The notes: generated by a model not told the origin, from the letters alone. 64,000 nt of DNA from Scandinavium sp036495715 (GCA_036495715.1 DASXML010000056.1:62001-126000), one strand, 5' to 3'; positions 9,339 to 18,863 are shown, counted from the first letter of the stretch. Program-made: numbers and translations.

Positions 9339-10274
9339 TTACAGAGCCAAATCGCTGTTCAGAACCAGTGCCAGTAATGCCTGGCGCGCGAAGATGCCGT
9401 TACCGGCCTGCTGGAAGTACCAGGCGTGCGGCGTTTTATCGACATCGGTGGTGATTTCATCAATGCGTGGCAGCGGGTGTAACACTTTCATGTTGTTGCG
9501 AGCACCTTCCAGATCCGCCGCGCGCAGAACAAACTGCGCTTTCACGTTGGCGTATTCGGATGGGTCCAGACGCTCTTTCTGCACGCGGGTCATATACAGA
9601 ATATCCACGTCTGCCATCACTTCTTCGATGGTGCCATGCAGGCTCCAGGCGATGCCTTTTTCGTCGAGCATATCGAGAATGTACTGCGGCATCGCCAGCG
9701 CGTCCGGGGCGATAAAGTAGAAACGGTTGCCGTTAAACTTCGCCAGTGCCTGGGTCAGGGAATGCACAGTGCGGCCATATTTCAGGTCGCCCACCATCGC
9801 AATGCTGAGATTTTCCAGACGGCCCTGGGTTTCCTGAATTGTGAACAGATCCAGCAGGGTTTGCGTCGGGTGCTGGTTTGCGCCGTCTCCGGCGTTGAGA
9901 ACCGGAATACCGCCCGAAAATTCGGTGGCCAGACGCGCCGCGCCTTCTTGTGGGTGACGCATCACAATCGCGTCCACGTAGGTGCTGATAACAGAAATAG
10001 TGTCAGCCAGCGTTTCACCTTTTTTGCCAAGCGACGTATTAGCGCCGTCGGAGAAGCCGACCACGCTCGCACCCAGACGATGCATCGACGTTTCAAACGA
10101 TAAACGGGTGCGGGTAGAGGCTTCGAAGAAGCAGCTGGCGATAACCTTATGTTTTAGCAACTCCGGCTGCGGGTGTGCTTTTAATTTGGCGGCAGTCGCC
10201 AGTACCCGTTCAAGGTCTTCGCGGCTGAGATCGTTTATGGAAATGATATGTTTTTGATATAGCGGGTTAGCCAT
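9339..10274 (-). CDS. pyrB: Aspartate carbamoyltransferase catalytic subunit
   Basis: The enzyme condenses carbamoyl phosphate with aspartate, the first committed step of pyrimidine synthesis. The start at 10274 (MANPLYQKHI) gives 311 residues as in E. coli; an upstream extension is open but lacks support. The carbamoyl-phosphate motif STRTRLSFE and the loop GDGANQHPTQ are present. The leader gene pyrL overlaps the start by 8 nt, and the attenuator terminator lies just upstream. pyrI follows. Confidence 0.97.
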   Translation of the reverse strand: MANPLYQKHIISINDLSREDLERVLATAAKLKAHPQPELLKHKVIASCFFEASTRTRLSFETSMHRLGASVVGFSDGANTSLGKKGETLADTISVISTYVDAIVMRHPQEGAARLATEFSGGIPVLNAGDGANQHPTQTLLDLFTIQETQGRLENLSIAMVGDLKYGRTVHSLTQALAKFNGNRFYFIAPDALAMPQYILDMLDEKGIAWSLHGTIEEVMADVDILYMTRVQKERLDPSEYANVKAQFVLRAADLEGARNNMKVLHPLPRIDEITTDVDKTPHAWYFQQAGNGIFARQALLALVLNSDLAL

Positions 10275-10413
10275 TGTTATCTCCTGACGCCTGGGCAAAA
10301 AAAAAGCCCCTTAAAAAGGGGCTCTTGAAATGGGGGATGCAACGGAAGAAAAACGGCAGGCCAGCGCCTGTTTTCAGACGCGATAAGACAAAATGTCGAA
10401 CGCAGTTAATCAT
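10267..10413 (-). CDS. pyrL: PyrL leader peptide of the pyrBI operon
   Basis: A 48-codon leader ORF starts at 10413 after the Shine-Dalgarno GGAGGAAG. It begins MINCVRHFVLSRLKTGAGLP and continues with three phenylalanines, close to E. coli PyrL. It runs through the attenuator hairpin and its T-tract, which encodes three phenylalanines, and stops at TAA 10269-10267 inside the pyrB start region. In the known mechanism, low UTP slows RNA polymerase so that the translating ribosome blocks the terminator. Confidence 0.88.
   Translation of the reverse strand: MINCVRHFVLSRLKTGAGLPFFFRCIPHFKSPFLRGFFFAQASGDNNG
10297..10323 (-). terminator. pyrBI attenuator
   Basis: On the minus strand AGCCCC / GGGGCT form a GC-rich stem around TTTTTAA, followed by nine T residues, 23 bp before pyrB. 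It lies inside pyrL, as UTP-sensitive attenuation requires. Confidence 0.92.
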
Positions 10414-10606
10414 GCTTCCTCCGGGCAAACGGCTGGCATTATACGCAGCTCTGCTTACGGATCAAGCGATTCGTTCACAGACAGGAAAACGATTGCTTAC
10501 GGATTTCTGCGCGGACGCAAATATCCACAAAAAACAGATGGCAGGACGGTGCATTTGGCGGTATAAAAAATAAAATTGAAACATTGTTTTATATTAAGGG
10601 GTTTTT

Positions 10607-11059
10607 ATGATCGCCGGAAATATTCACCATTTACATGACTGGCTGCCGCTGGAACTGCGTCAGGCTATCGAACACGTTAAAGCGCATGTCACCGAAGCGA
10701 CACCGCTCGGGAAGCATGACATCGACGGCAATCGCCTGTTTTATCTGATTTCAGAAGACAGCACCGCGCCGTTTGCTGAGCGCCGCGCCGAGTACCATGC
10801 GCGTTATCTGGACATCCAAATCATTCTGAAAGGCGTGGAAGGTATGACGTTCAGCACTCAGCCCGCAGGCAAACCGGACACCGACTGGCTGGCGGATAAA
10901 GACATCGCGTTTCTGCCGGAAGGCGTACAGGAAAAAACCGTGGTGCTGAGCGAAGGGGATTTCGTGGTGTTCTATCCAGGCGAAGTGCATAAACCGCTCT
11001 GTGCCGTCGGCGCGCCAGCCAAAGTGCGCAAAGCCGTGGTGAAGATGTTGGTAGAGTAA
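10607..11059 (+). CDS. tabA: YhcH/YjgK/YiaL-family protein TabA
   Basis: The 150-residue beta-barrel protein belongs to the YhcH/YjgK/YiaL (DUF386) family. E. coli TabA affects biofilm formation and fimbrial expression; other members act in sugar-acid metabolism. The start at 10607 follows an AAGGGG Shine-Dalgarno sequence. Likely metal-site residues lie in the motifs EYHARYLDIQ and FYPGEVHKPLC. It is divergent from pyrL and its catalytic role is unsettled. Confidence 0.88.
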   Translation: MIAGNIHHLHDWLPLELRQAIEHVKAHVTEATPLGKHDIDGNRLFYLISEDSTAPFAERRAEYHARYLDIQIILKGVEGMTFSTQPAGKPDTDWLADKDIAFLPEGVQEKTVVLSEGDFVVFYPGEVHKPLCAVGAPAKVRKAVVKMLVE

Positions 11060-11063
11060 ATTA

Positions 11064-11135
11064 ATGCCTGATGGCGCTGCGCTTATCAGACCTACAGTCG
11101 CGTAGGCCCGCTCAAGCGTAGTGCCACCGGGCAAA
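11064..11135. repeat. REP pair (BIME) between tabA and argI
   Basis: Facing REP units (gcctgatggcgctgcgcttatcagacc and cgtaggcccgctcaagcg...gccaccgggc) fill the gap between two convergent genes. Confidence 0.75.
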
Positions 11136-11137
11136 AA

Positions 11138-12142
11138 TTACTGACTCAACGTCGCGACCATCACTGCTTTAATGGTGTGCATCCGGTTTTCGGCCTGATC
11201 GAAAACGATACTGGCTTTTGACTCAAAGACCTCATCCGTCACCTCCATTCCACCGTGTAAACCGTACTCTTCGGCCATTTGCTTACCGAGCGTGGTCTGG
11301 TCATCATGGAAGGCGGGCAGGCAGTGCAGGAACTTCACCTGGGGGTTGCCGGTCAGTGCCAGCATGTTTTTATTCACCTGATAGTCACGCAACAGCCCGA
11401 TGCGTTCGGCCCATTTTGACTTCGCTTCGCCCATCGAGACCCACACATCGGTATAGATAAAATCAGCGCCTTTCACGCCTGTGGAAATGTCTTCGGTCAG
11501 GACAATATCACCGCCGTTTTTCTGCGCCAGCGCTTTGCATTCCGCGACCAGGCTCGCGTCCGGCCAGCAGCTTTGCGGCGCAACCAGACGCAAATTCAGC
11601 CCGGTGAGTGCTGCGGCTTCAAGCATCGAATTACCCATGTTGTTACGCGCATCACCGGTATACACCAGCGTCATGTCGTTGAACGCTTTGCCCGGCAAAT
11701 GTTCCTGCATGGTCAGCAAATCGGCCAGAAGTTGGGTCGGATGAAACTCATTCGTCAGCCCGTTCCACACCGGAACGCCTGCGTACTGCGCTAATGTTTC
11801 CACCACTTCCTGCCCGTGGCCGCGATACTGAATACCGTCGTACATCCGGCCCAGCACGCGAGCGGTGTCTTTAATCGATTCTTTATGGCCAATCTGGCTG
11901 CCGCTTGGGCCGAGCCAGGTGACGTGGGCGCCCTGATCGAATGCGGCAACTTCGAAAGAGCATCGGGTACGGGTCGAGTCTTTTTCGAAGATGAGCGCGA
12001 TGTTTTTTCCGGTCAGTTGCGGCACTTCGTTGCCGCTCTTTTTATCGGCTTTCAGTTGAGCCGAAAGCGCGAGAAGATGCGCGAGTTGGGCAGGGGTAAA
12101 ATCGAGTAATTTCAAAAAGTGCTTCTGGTATAACGCAGACAT
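11138..12142 (-). CDS. argI: Ornithine carbamoyltransferase
   Basis: The enzyme makes citrulline from ornithine and carbamoyl phosphate in arginine biosynthesis. The 334 residues carry the carbamoyl-phosphate motif STRTRCSFE, the motif HPTQLLADL and the ornithine-site motif HCLPAFHD. Two ARG boxes lie directly upstream, so ArgR-arginine repression is expected. Confidence 0.97.
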   Translation of the reverse strand: MSALYQKHFLKLLDFTPAQLAHLLALSAQLKADKKSGNEVPQLTGKNIALIFEKDSTRTRCSFEVAAFDQGAHVTWLGPSGSQIGHKESIKDTARVLGRMYDGIQYRGHGQEVVETLAQYAGVPVWNGLTNEFHPTQLLADLLTMQEHLPGKAFNDMTLVYTGDARNNMGNSMLEAAALTGLNLRLVAPQSCWPDASLVAECKALAQKNGGDIVLTEDISTGVKGADFIYTDVWVSMGEAKSKWAERIGLLRDYQVNKNMLALTGNPQVKFLHCLPAFHDDQTTLGKQMAEEYGLHGGMEVTDEVFESKASIVFDQAENRMHTIKAVMVATLSQ

Positions 12143-12169
12143 TTTTCCCTCTCATGGCACACGCCACTT

Positions 12170-12210
12170 ATTGAATTAAAATTCAATTTATATGTATGAA
12201 TATTCATTTG
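12170..12210 (-). promoter_or_regulatory. Tandem ARG boxes upstream of argI
   Basis: Box 1 holds TGAAT-TAAA-ATTCA (12172-12185), a perfect match to the ARG-box core. Box 2 holds TGTAT-GAAT-ATTCA (12193-12206). Their 21-bp offset is the standard spacing for one ArgR hexamer. Confidence 0.9.
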
Positions 12211-12305
12211 CAACCCTGTTTCACAAATCTTTGTGGTAAAGGTGGAGGCAATGACTGCGGTATGTGAAAATAGACGTATCTGCCGCACATCATGAGGAAC
12301 GAGTT

Positions 12306-12749
12306 ATGGCAAACCCTGAACACCTGGAAGAGCAGCGTGAAGAAACGCGTCTGATTATTGAAGAGTTACTGGATGATGGCAGCGATCCAGACGCGCTGTA
12401 CACCATCGAGCACCATTTCTCCGCGGACGATTTTGAAACGCTGGAAAAAGTGGCGGTAGAAGTCTTCAAAATGGGTTACGAAGTGACCGAGCCAGAAGAG
12501 CTGGAAGTGGAAGAGGGCGGCGAAGTGGTTATCTGCTGCGACGCACTCAGCGAATGTGCGCTGAACCCGGAACTTATCGACGCTCAGGTTGAACAGCTGA
12601 TGAATCTGGCTGAGAAATTTGGCGTGGAATATGACGGCTGGGGAACCTACTTCGAAGATCCAAACGGTGAAGGCGAAGAAGGCGATGACGACGAAGATCT
12701 CGTCGACGAAGATCTCGTCGACGAAGATGATGACGGCGTTCGCCACTAA
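12306..12749 (+). CDS. rraB: Regulator of RNase E activity RraB
   Basis: This acidic cytosolic protein binds RNase E and lowers its activity, shifting mRNA decay. The start at 12306 (MANPEHLEEQREETRLI) follows GAGGAACGAG and gives 147 residues. The C-terminal tail is extremely acidic. It is built from a 15-bp tandem repeat (gacgaagatctcgtc twice, then a partial unit) that encodes DEDLV units. Confidence 0.95.
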   Translation: MANPEHLEEQREETRLIIEELLDDGSDPDALYTIEHHFSADDFETLEKVAVEVFKMGYEVTEPEELEVEEGGEVVICCDALSECALNPELIDAQVEQLMNLAEKFGVEYDGWGTYFEDPNGEGEEGDDDEDLVDEDLVDEDDDGVRH

Positions 12750-12809
12750 GTTATGACTGATGCGGCGACGCCCGTTGCCGCATCCTGTTCACGAGACCGC
12801 GCAAGACAA

Positions 12810-13571
12810 ATGGACTACCCGCAAATACTCGCTCCCGTTTTAACATTCCTCCAGTGCCCTACGCCGCAGGCGTGGACTGACAAAGCCCGTTGCCCGAAAC
12901 ATCTTCCGCTGCTGTTAACCGACCATCTTGTTTGTGAGCTTAAAGCCGCCCAGACCGCGATGCTGTTGGTGCGCAAGTACGTGGCAGATAAAGACGGTGC
13001 CGATGCGTTATTGGCGTGGCTACAACAGTATGAGGCCTTTGCGTTTCGCGGTGGACCGGAACCGGATTTTGTGGCGCTGCAAAAGCAGATTAGCAAAAGC
13101 GTTATGCCGCAGACCGATGATCCGTGGGGTCGTCAGCTTATCGACAGCATGGTGCTGCTTATCAAAGAAGAGCTGCATCATTTCTGGCAGGTGCGGGAAA
13201 TCATGATTGCGCGTGAGATCCCGTATGTGAAAATCACCGCCAGTCGTTATGCCAAAGGTATGTTGAAAGAGGTGCGCACTCACGAGCCGCTGACGCTCAT
13301 CGACAAACTGATTTGTGGCGCGTATATCGAAGCGCGTTCCTGCGAGCGTTTTGCCGCGCTGGCACCGCATTTGGATGACGATTTACGCACGTTTTATCTG
13401 TCGCTGCTGCGCTCAGAGGCGAGGCATTATCAGGATTATTTGACGCTGGCTCAGCAGGTGTCCGACGTCGATATCACGCTGCGGGTACGCTTTTTTGGCG
13501 AAGTCGAAGCGGCGCTGATTTCAACGCCAGATGAAGAATTTCGTTTTCACAGCGGTGTGCCGCTGGAATAA
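12810..13571 (+). CDS. miaE: tRNA 2-methylthio-N6-isopentenyladenosine-37 hydroxylase
   Basis: This diiron enzyme hydroxylates ms2i6A37 to ms2io6A37 in tRNAs reading UNN codons, using O2. The start at 12810 (MDYPQILAPVL) gives 253 residues; an upstream extension to 12753 is open but unlikely. Diiron ligand motifs are visible: the Glu in LVCELKAAQ, EELHHFW, and EARSCERF with RSEARHYQDY. The gene is known from Salmonella and relatives and is missing in E. coli. It lies 60 bp after rraB. Confidence 0.93.
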   Translation: MDYPQILAPVLTFLQCPTPQAWTDKARCPKHLPLLLTDHLVCELKAAQTAMLLVRKYVADKDGADALLAWLQQYEAFAFRGGPEPDFVALQKQISKSVMPQTDDPWGRQLIDSMVLLIKEELHHFWQVREIMIAREIPYVKITASRYAKGMLKEVRTHEPLTLIDKLICGAYIEARSCERFAALAPHLDDDLRTFYLSLLRSEARHYQDYLTLAQQVSDVDITLRVRFFGEVEAALISTPDEEFRFHSGVPLE

Positions 13572-13580
13572 GAGACAATG

Positions 13581-13610
13581 GCGGGCAAAGCGCAATGCTG
13601 CCCGCTTTTT
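13581..13610. terminator. Terminator between miaE and yjgM
   Basis: GCGGGCA / TGCCCGC form a stem followed by five T residues. It ends miaE and may serve the convergent yjgM. Confidence 0.85.
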
Positions 13611-13611
13611 A

Positions 13612-14115
13612 TCACAGCGTTTTCAGCATCCGCACTTCGCAATCGACATGCCCGGTACAGCCGAGTGGCTCATCAATATGCTCAAAGCCGAGATGCTCAT
13701 ACAGCGCAATGGCCTCTTTCAGAAAAGCAGTCGTTTCCAGATAGCAGCGGGTAAACCCCTGTTCGCGGGCGTGATCCATCGCGATTAACGCCAGTTTCTT
13801 CGCCATGCCTTTGCCACGCGCGGTGGGGAGAAAATACATTTTTTGCAGTTCGCAAATCCCGCGCTCGCTGCATTTCAGTGGCGCGACACCGCCGCCGCCA
13901 ACCACCTTGCCGTCTTGCTCAATCACCCAATAGGCGTGGCCTGGCTGGCTGTACAGTTGATATAACTCATCCAGATTCGGGTCGGCAACGGTGTAGCCTT
14001 TGTCGGCGGTAAGACCATATTCGGCGGAGACTTCGCGGATGACACCTGCGATGGCTGGATTATCTTCTGGCACCAGAGTGCGCAGGAGAAGGTTTGGATC
14101 AGGAGAAAAATTCAT
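13612..14115 (-). CDS. yjgM: GNAT-family N-acetyltransferase YjgM
   Basis: The 167-residue protein has the GNAT acetyl-CoA-binding region (LQKMYFLPTARGKGMAKKL, about residues 94-112) and the late GNAT motif with YEHLGFEHI. Sequence and gene position match E. coli YjgM. The start at 14115 gives 167 residues as in E. coli. The substrate is unknown. Confidence 0.9.
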   Translation of the reverse strand: MNFSPDPNLLLRTLVPEDNPAIAGVIREVSAEYGLTADKGYTVADPNLDELYQLYSQPGHAYWVIEQDGKVVGGGGVAPLKCSERGICELQKMYFLPTARGKGMAKKLALIAMDHAREQGFTRCYLETTAFLKEAIALYEHLGFEHIDEPLGCTGHVDCEVRMLKTL

Positions 14116-14305
14116 TTTATTGCTCAATATAAAATACGGGGCTCATCTTTTTCTTTAATACCATTCTCGCAAACTGCGTGCAAGGGACGATTCCAGGAAT
14201 TCTCGGACTTGTTGTCAAGTTAAAGGGCCGACATACTCTGCGATTAAATGGAAAGACAAATATCTATCAAATTTATATGTTTTAATAAAATGGAGTGTTT
14301 TTAAT

Positions 14306-15505
14306 ATGATTAATAGTGAGAGTGATTCTCCTGTTTTATTGCATAATTTTAAATTTCACGGAAAGGGCAGTGCTTTCTTTGTTATCTGCTTGGTTAATTT
14401 ATTATTGACGATTGTTACGCTAGGGATATATCTTCCATGGGCATTTGTTAAAAGTCGTCGCTATATTTATGAAAATATGGAACTGAATGGCAAAAAATTC
14501 CATTATCATGCCACTGGTGGCACTTTTTTTGTCAGTTGGTTGCTGATCGGCATCCTCTTTTTGGTTACTACATTGGTTTGCTCAATGATCAGCCCAAAAT
14601 TGAGCCTGCTTCCCTTCATTGTCCTGATTATATTGATGCCGTTGATGGCGGTGAAAGGACTGCGCTATCAGGCCATGATGACGCAGCTTAACGAGGTGCG
14701 CTTTGGCTTCACATGCAGTGCCAAAACAGCGCTATGGACGATGCTTGGGTTACCGGTGCTGCTTGGTCTCGCGGTTGTGCTCATCATTTCTGGCTTCAAC
14801 AGAATGATGGGGTTACCCGAAAGTTTGCATGGTGCACTCATTCAATTGGTAGCAATAGTTGTGTTGGCTCTGGTCGCTATTGGCGTGGTGAACGGCATTA
14901 TTTATGGGAAATGGATGCAGTTATTGGGTAAAAATGCCCGTTTTGGAATTCATCAATTTAGCATCAACGTCTCTATCAAGCGCTGTATCGCTATTTTCAC
15001 CGTGACAATGCTGATACTGATCCCGTTTATGATTGTTATTGGTAAATTAATGGGACCATTCTTTATGGCGTTTATGATGGGAATGTCAATGGAGGGAATG
15101 GATGACGCATCAAAAGTCGCGATGGTGATGGAATATCAAGGGCAAATCATTGCGAGTTATCTTCTTTATTTCGCTGGCGTTATGTTGATGTCAATCTTCG
15201 CAATGACGGCATTGCGTAATCTGTTTATTAACGGGTTGTGCCTGGGCAATACGCTGACTTTTCGTTCAACTGTGACGTTCGTCGGTCTGCTGATGCAGAT
15301 ACTGGTATTGAGCCTTGCGACGATGTTGACCTGCGGTCTTGCCTACCCATGGGCGAAAATGCGCTTTATTCGTTACCTGGCAAACAATACCTGTGTTGTG
15401 GGTGACCTTGATGCAATCGAGTTACGCGATACGGATGAACCGAACGACGAAGGTTTCTTTACCGCGGTGTCACGCGGAACGATGCCTGCGATTCCGTTTA
15501 TCTAA
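14306..15505 (+). CDS. yjgN: DUF898 inner-membrane protein YjgN
   Basis: The 399-residue protein is a polytopic membrane protein. It opens with a short soluble stretch (LLHNFKFHGKGSAFFVICLVNLLLT) and then has about nine hydrophobic helices. It belongs to the DUF898 family with E. coli YjgN. It is divergent from yjgM, with an AT-rich 190-bp gap between them. No function is established. Confidence 0.9.
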   Translation: MINSESDSPVLLHNFKFHGKGSAFFVICLVNLLLTIVTLGIYLPWAFVKSRRYIYENMELNGKKFHYHATGGTFFVSWLLIGILFLVTTLVCSMISPKLSLLPFIVLIILMPLMAVKGLRYQAMMTQLNEVRFGFTCSAKTALWTMLGLPVLLGLAVVLIISGFNRMMGLPESLHGALIQLVAIVVLALVAIGVVNGIIYGKWMQLLGKNARFGIHQFSINVSIKRCIAIFTVTMLILIPFMIVIGKLMGPFFMAFMMGMSMEGMDDASKVAMVMEYQGQIIASYLLYFAGVMLMSIFAMTALRNLFINGLCLGNTLTFRSTVTFVGLLMQILVLSLATMLTCGLAYPWAKMRFIRYLANNTCVVGDLDAIELRDTDEPNDEGFFTAVSRGTMPAIPFI

Positions 15506-15519
15506 CGGCGATCCCAATA

Positions 15520-15545
15520 AAAAGGCCGGGCATTTGCCCGGCCTT
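15520..15545. terminator. Bidirectional terminator between yjgN and valS
   Basis: A GC-rich stem GGCCGGGC / GCCCGGCC around ATTT, preceded by an A-run, separates the convergent genes yjgN and valS. Confidence 0.85.
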
Positions 15546-15561
15546 GTCATTTCTACTGCGA

Positions 15562-18417
15562 TTACAGCGCAGCGATAACCGCTTGCTGTTCAATCAGCTT
15601 AGCTTTTGCTTCCGCGTAGCCGTCCAGCTTCTCGCGCTCTTTGGCGATAACCGCTTCCGGTGCGCGCGCCACGAAACCTTCGTTAGACAGTTTGCTTTCG
15701 ATGCGGCCAATTTCACCTTCGATTTTCGCCACTTCTTTCGCCAGACGCGCCAGCTCATCTTCTTTGTTGATGAGACCCGCCATCGGGATCAGCAGCTCAG
15801 CGCCGTCGATAATTTTGGTCACGGAGACCGGACCTTTATCATCGGCAGGCAGCACGGTGATGCTTTCCAGACGCGCCAGGGTTTGCAGGAAGCTGCGGTT
15901 GTCGTTCACACGACGCTCTGCTTCTTTGCTGCAACCGCGTAGCAGCAGTTCCAGTGGTTTACCCGGAGAGATGTTCATTTCGGCGCGAATATTACGCACC
16001 GCGATGATTGCCTGCTTCAGCCATTCAGTATCAGCCAGCGCAGCGTCATCCACCTGAGCGGCATCGAATGCCGGGAACGGCTGCAGCATGATGGTATCGG
16101 CGGAAATACCGGCAATCACCTTTACGCGCTGCCAGATGGTTTCGGTGATGAACGGAATGATCGGATGCGCGATACGCAGCAGGCCTTCCAGCACGGTCAC
16201 CAGCGTGTGGCGAGTGCCGCGCAGTTCTGCTTCTGAACCCCCGGTCATGACCGGTTTGGTCAGTTCCAGATACCAGTCACAGAACTGGTTCCAGGTGAAC
16301 TCGTACAGGATGCCCGCAGCGATATCGAAACGGAAGTTGTCCAGCGCATCACGGTAAGCTTTGATGGTCTGGTTGAACTCAGCGAGGATCCACCTGTCCG
16401 CCAGCGACAGCGTCATGTCACCGCCGTTGAAGCCACAATCATTTCCTTCAGTGTTCATCAGCACGAAGCGGCTGGCGTTCCACAGCTTGTTACAGAAGTT
16501 ACGGTAGCCTTCCAGGCGTTTCATGTCCCAGTTGATGTCGCGGCCCGTAGAGGCCAGCGCCGCCAGGGTGAAGCGCAGGGCGTCAGTGCCGTGCGGCTCG
16601 ATGCCGTCCGGGAATTGCTTCTCGGTACGTTTGGCGATTTTCTCCGCCAGCTGCGGCTGCATCATGTTGCCGGTACGTTTTTCCAGCAGGTCTGCCAATG
16701 AAATACCGTCAACCATATCCAGTGGATCAATCACGTTGCCCTTGGATTTGGACATCTTCTGGCCTTCATCATCACGAATCAGACCGGTCATGTAGATGGT
16801 CTTGAACGGGATCTGCGGCTTGCCGTCTTCATCTTTGATGAAGTGCATGGTCATCATGATCATGCGGGCGATCCAGAAGAAGATGATGTCGAAGCCAGAA
16901 ACCATCACGCTGGTCGGGTGGAACTGACGTAGGGCGTCGGTGTTTTCCGGCCAGCCGAGGGTAGAGAACGTCCACAGCGCGGAAGAGAACCAGGTGTCGA
17001 GCACGTCTTCGTCCTGGCGCAGGGAAACGTCAGTGCTCAGGTTATAATCCTTACGCACTTCATCTTCGGTGCGACCGACGTAGACGTTGCCTTCGTTGTC
17101 GTACCACGCCGGAATACGGTGACCCCACCACAGCTGGCGAGAGATACACCAATCCTGAATGTCACGCATCCAGGAGAAATACATGTTTTCGTACTGCTTC
17201 GGCACGAACTGGATATCGCCGTTTTCAACCGCTTCAACAGCCGGCTTCGCCAGCACATCGGCACGGACATACCACTGGTCAGTCAGCATCGGTTCGATAA
17301 CCACGCCGCCACGATCGCCGTACGGCACGGTCAGGTCGTGCGGTTTGATCTCTTCGAGCAGGCCGAGTGCGTCGATAGCCGCAACCACGGCTTTACGCGC
17401 GGCAAAGCGCTCCAGCTTCTGGAATTCAGCCGGGATATCTGCGGAATAAGCGTCAGACTCTTCGCCTTTGGTATCGAACACCTGCGCGTTTTCGCGGATA
17501 TCGCCGTCAAAGGTCAGGATGTTGATCATCGGCAGGGCGTGACGTTTACCGACTTCATAGTCGTTGAAATCGTGCGCCGGGGTGATTTTCACGCAGCCGG
17601 TGCCTTTTTCCATGTCGGCGTGTTCATCGCCCACAATCGGAATGCGGCGGTTAACCAGCGGCAGCACCAGGAACTTGCCGATCAAGTCTTTATAACGCGG
17701 ATCTTCCGGGTTAACGGCCACGCCGGTATCGCCCAGCAGGGTTTCCGGACGGGTGGTCGCGACCACTAAGTAATCTTTGCCATCGGCGGTTTTCGCGCCG
17801 TCAGCCAGCGGATAGCGGATGTGCCACATTGAGCCTTTAGACTCGCGGTTTTCCACTTCCAGATCGGAAATTGCGGTGCGCAGTTTCGGGTCCCAGTTGA
17901 CCAGACGCTTACCACGGTAGATCAGATCTTCTTTGTACAGGCGGACGAAGACTTCTTTCACGGCATTGGAAAGGCCTTCATCCATCGTGAAACGCTCGCG
18001 CTCCCAGTCTACGGAGTTCCCGAGACGGCGCATCTGGCGGGTAATGGTGCCGCCAGATTCGGCTTTCCACTGCCAAATTTTGTCGATAAAGGCATCGCGA
18101 CCGTAGTCGTGACGGGTTTTACCTTCTTCAGCGGCAATTTTACGCTCAACCACCATTTGGGTTGCGATACCCGCATGGTCAGTACCGGCCTGCCACAGGG
18201 TGTTTTTGCCCTGCATGCGCTGGTAGCGGATCATGGTGTCCATGATGGTTTGCTGGAAGGCATGACCCATATGCAAACTGCCGGTGACGTTCGGCGGCGG
18301 GATCATGATGCAGAAGCTTTCCTGGCTTTCATCACCATTCGGTTTGAAATAGCCCTGCTTTTCCCAGTGCTCGTAAAGCGGCTGTTCGATATCTTGTGGG
18401 TTGTATGTCTTTTCCAT
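15562..18417 (-). CDS. valS: Valyl-tRNA synthetase
   Basis: This class I synthetase charges tRNA-Val. The 951 residues match the family. The HIGH-type motif PPPNVTGSLHMGHAF (about residues 41-55) and KMSKSKGNV (about residue 554) mark the active site. The CP1 editing domain lies between them, and a C-terminal coiled-coil arm ends the protein (AKLIEQQAVIAAL). Its ATG overlaps the holC stop codon by one base (TAATG), so the two are translationally coupled. Confidence 0.98.
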   Translation of the reverse strand: MEKTYNPQDIEQPLYEHWEKQGYFKPNGDESQESFCIMIPPPNVTGSLHMGHAFQQTIMDTMIRYQRMQGKNTLWQAGTDHAGIATQMVVERKIAAEEGKTRHDYGRDAFIDKIWQWKAESGGTITRQMRRLGNSVDWERERFTMDEGLSNAVKEVFVRLYKEDLIYRGKRLVNWDPKLRTAISDLEVENRESKGSMWHIRYPLADGAKTADGKDYLVVATTRPETLLGDTGVAVNPEDPRYKDLIGKFLVLPLVNRRIPIVGDEHADMEKGTGCVKITPAHDFNDYEVGKRHALPMINILTFDGDIRENAQVFDTKGEESDAYSADIPAEFQKLERFAARKAVVAAIDALGLLEEIKPHDLTVPYGDRGGVVIEPMLTDQWYVRADVLAKPAVEAVENGDIQFVPKQYENMYFSWMRDIQDWCISRQLWWGHRIPAWYDNEGNVYVGRTEDEVRKDYNLSTDVSLRQDEDVLDTWFSSALWTFSTLGWPENTDALRQFHPTSVMVSGFDIIFFWIARMIMMTMHFIKDEDGKPQIPFKTIYMTGLIRDDEGQKMSKSKGNVIDPLDMVDGISLADLLEKRTGNMMQPQLAEKIAKRTEKQFPDGIEPHGTDALRFTLAALASTGRDINWDMKRLEGYRNFCNKLWNASRFVLMNTEGNDCGFNGGDMTLSLADRWILAEFNQTIKAYRDALDNFRFDIAAGILYEFTWNQFCDWYLELTKPVMTGGSEAELRGTRHTLVTVLEGLLRIAHPIIPFITETIWQRVKVIAGISADTIMLQPFPAFDAAQVDDAALADTEWLKQAIIAVRNIRAEMNISPGKPLELLLRGCSKEAERRVNDNRSFLQTLARLESITVLPADDKGPVSVTKIIDGAELLIPMAGLINKEDELARLAKEVAKIEGEIGRIESKLSNEGFVARAPEAVIAKEREKLDGYAEAKAKLIEQQAVIAAL

Positions 18418-18860
18418 TATTTCCAGGTTGCCGTATTCAGGTTAAAACCAGCCATGCGGTACGCTTTGTAGCGGTCGCGCGCCAGTTGTTTTAAAGAATC
18501 CTCGTGAGGAACGAAGTCTATCACTTCTGTGAAAGCAGTGGCAAAATCTGCAAAGCCAACGCGCAGGCTTATCAAGATATCCCGCGGGCTGCTGTTGCGC
18601 TTCTGCGGCCAGGCGATTTCCACCGGTGCGCCACCACGCGGGCCTTCGCCCGACAGATTGTGCGGCACAAAGCTTTCCGGCGGCCGCGACCACAGCGCCT
18701 CATCAAGGCGAATGGCCTGCTTCTCGTCTTCACAGGCGATCAGAATGCGTTTTCCCGCGCGCCAACGATCCGCCGCCAGTTCACACACCAGCTGCTCCAC
18801 GGCACTTAAGCCGTCGGCGGTGGTTTCGTTGTCGAGCAAATAGAACGTCGCATTCTTCAT
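18417..18860 (-). CDS. holC: DNA polymerase III chi subunit
   Basis: Chi joins the clamp loader (through psi) to single-strand binding protein at the replication fork. The 147 residues start MKNATFYLLDNETTADGLSAVE, as in the family, with the conserved motif AVEQLVCELAADRWRAGKRI. It is directly upstream of valS. Confidence 0.96.
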   Translation of the reverse strand: MKNATFYLLDNETTADGLSAVEQLVCELAADRWRAGKRILIACEDEKQAIRLDEALWSRPPESFVPHNLSGEGPRGGAPVEIAWPQKRNSSPRDILISLRVGFADFATAFTEVIDFVPHEDSLKQLARDRYKAYRMAGFNLNTATWK

Positions 18861-18863
18861 AAT

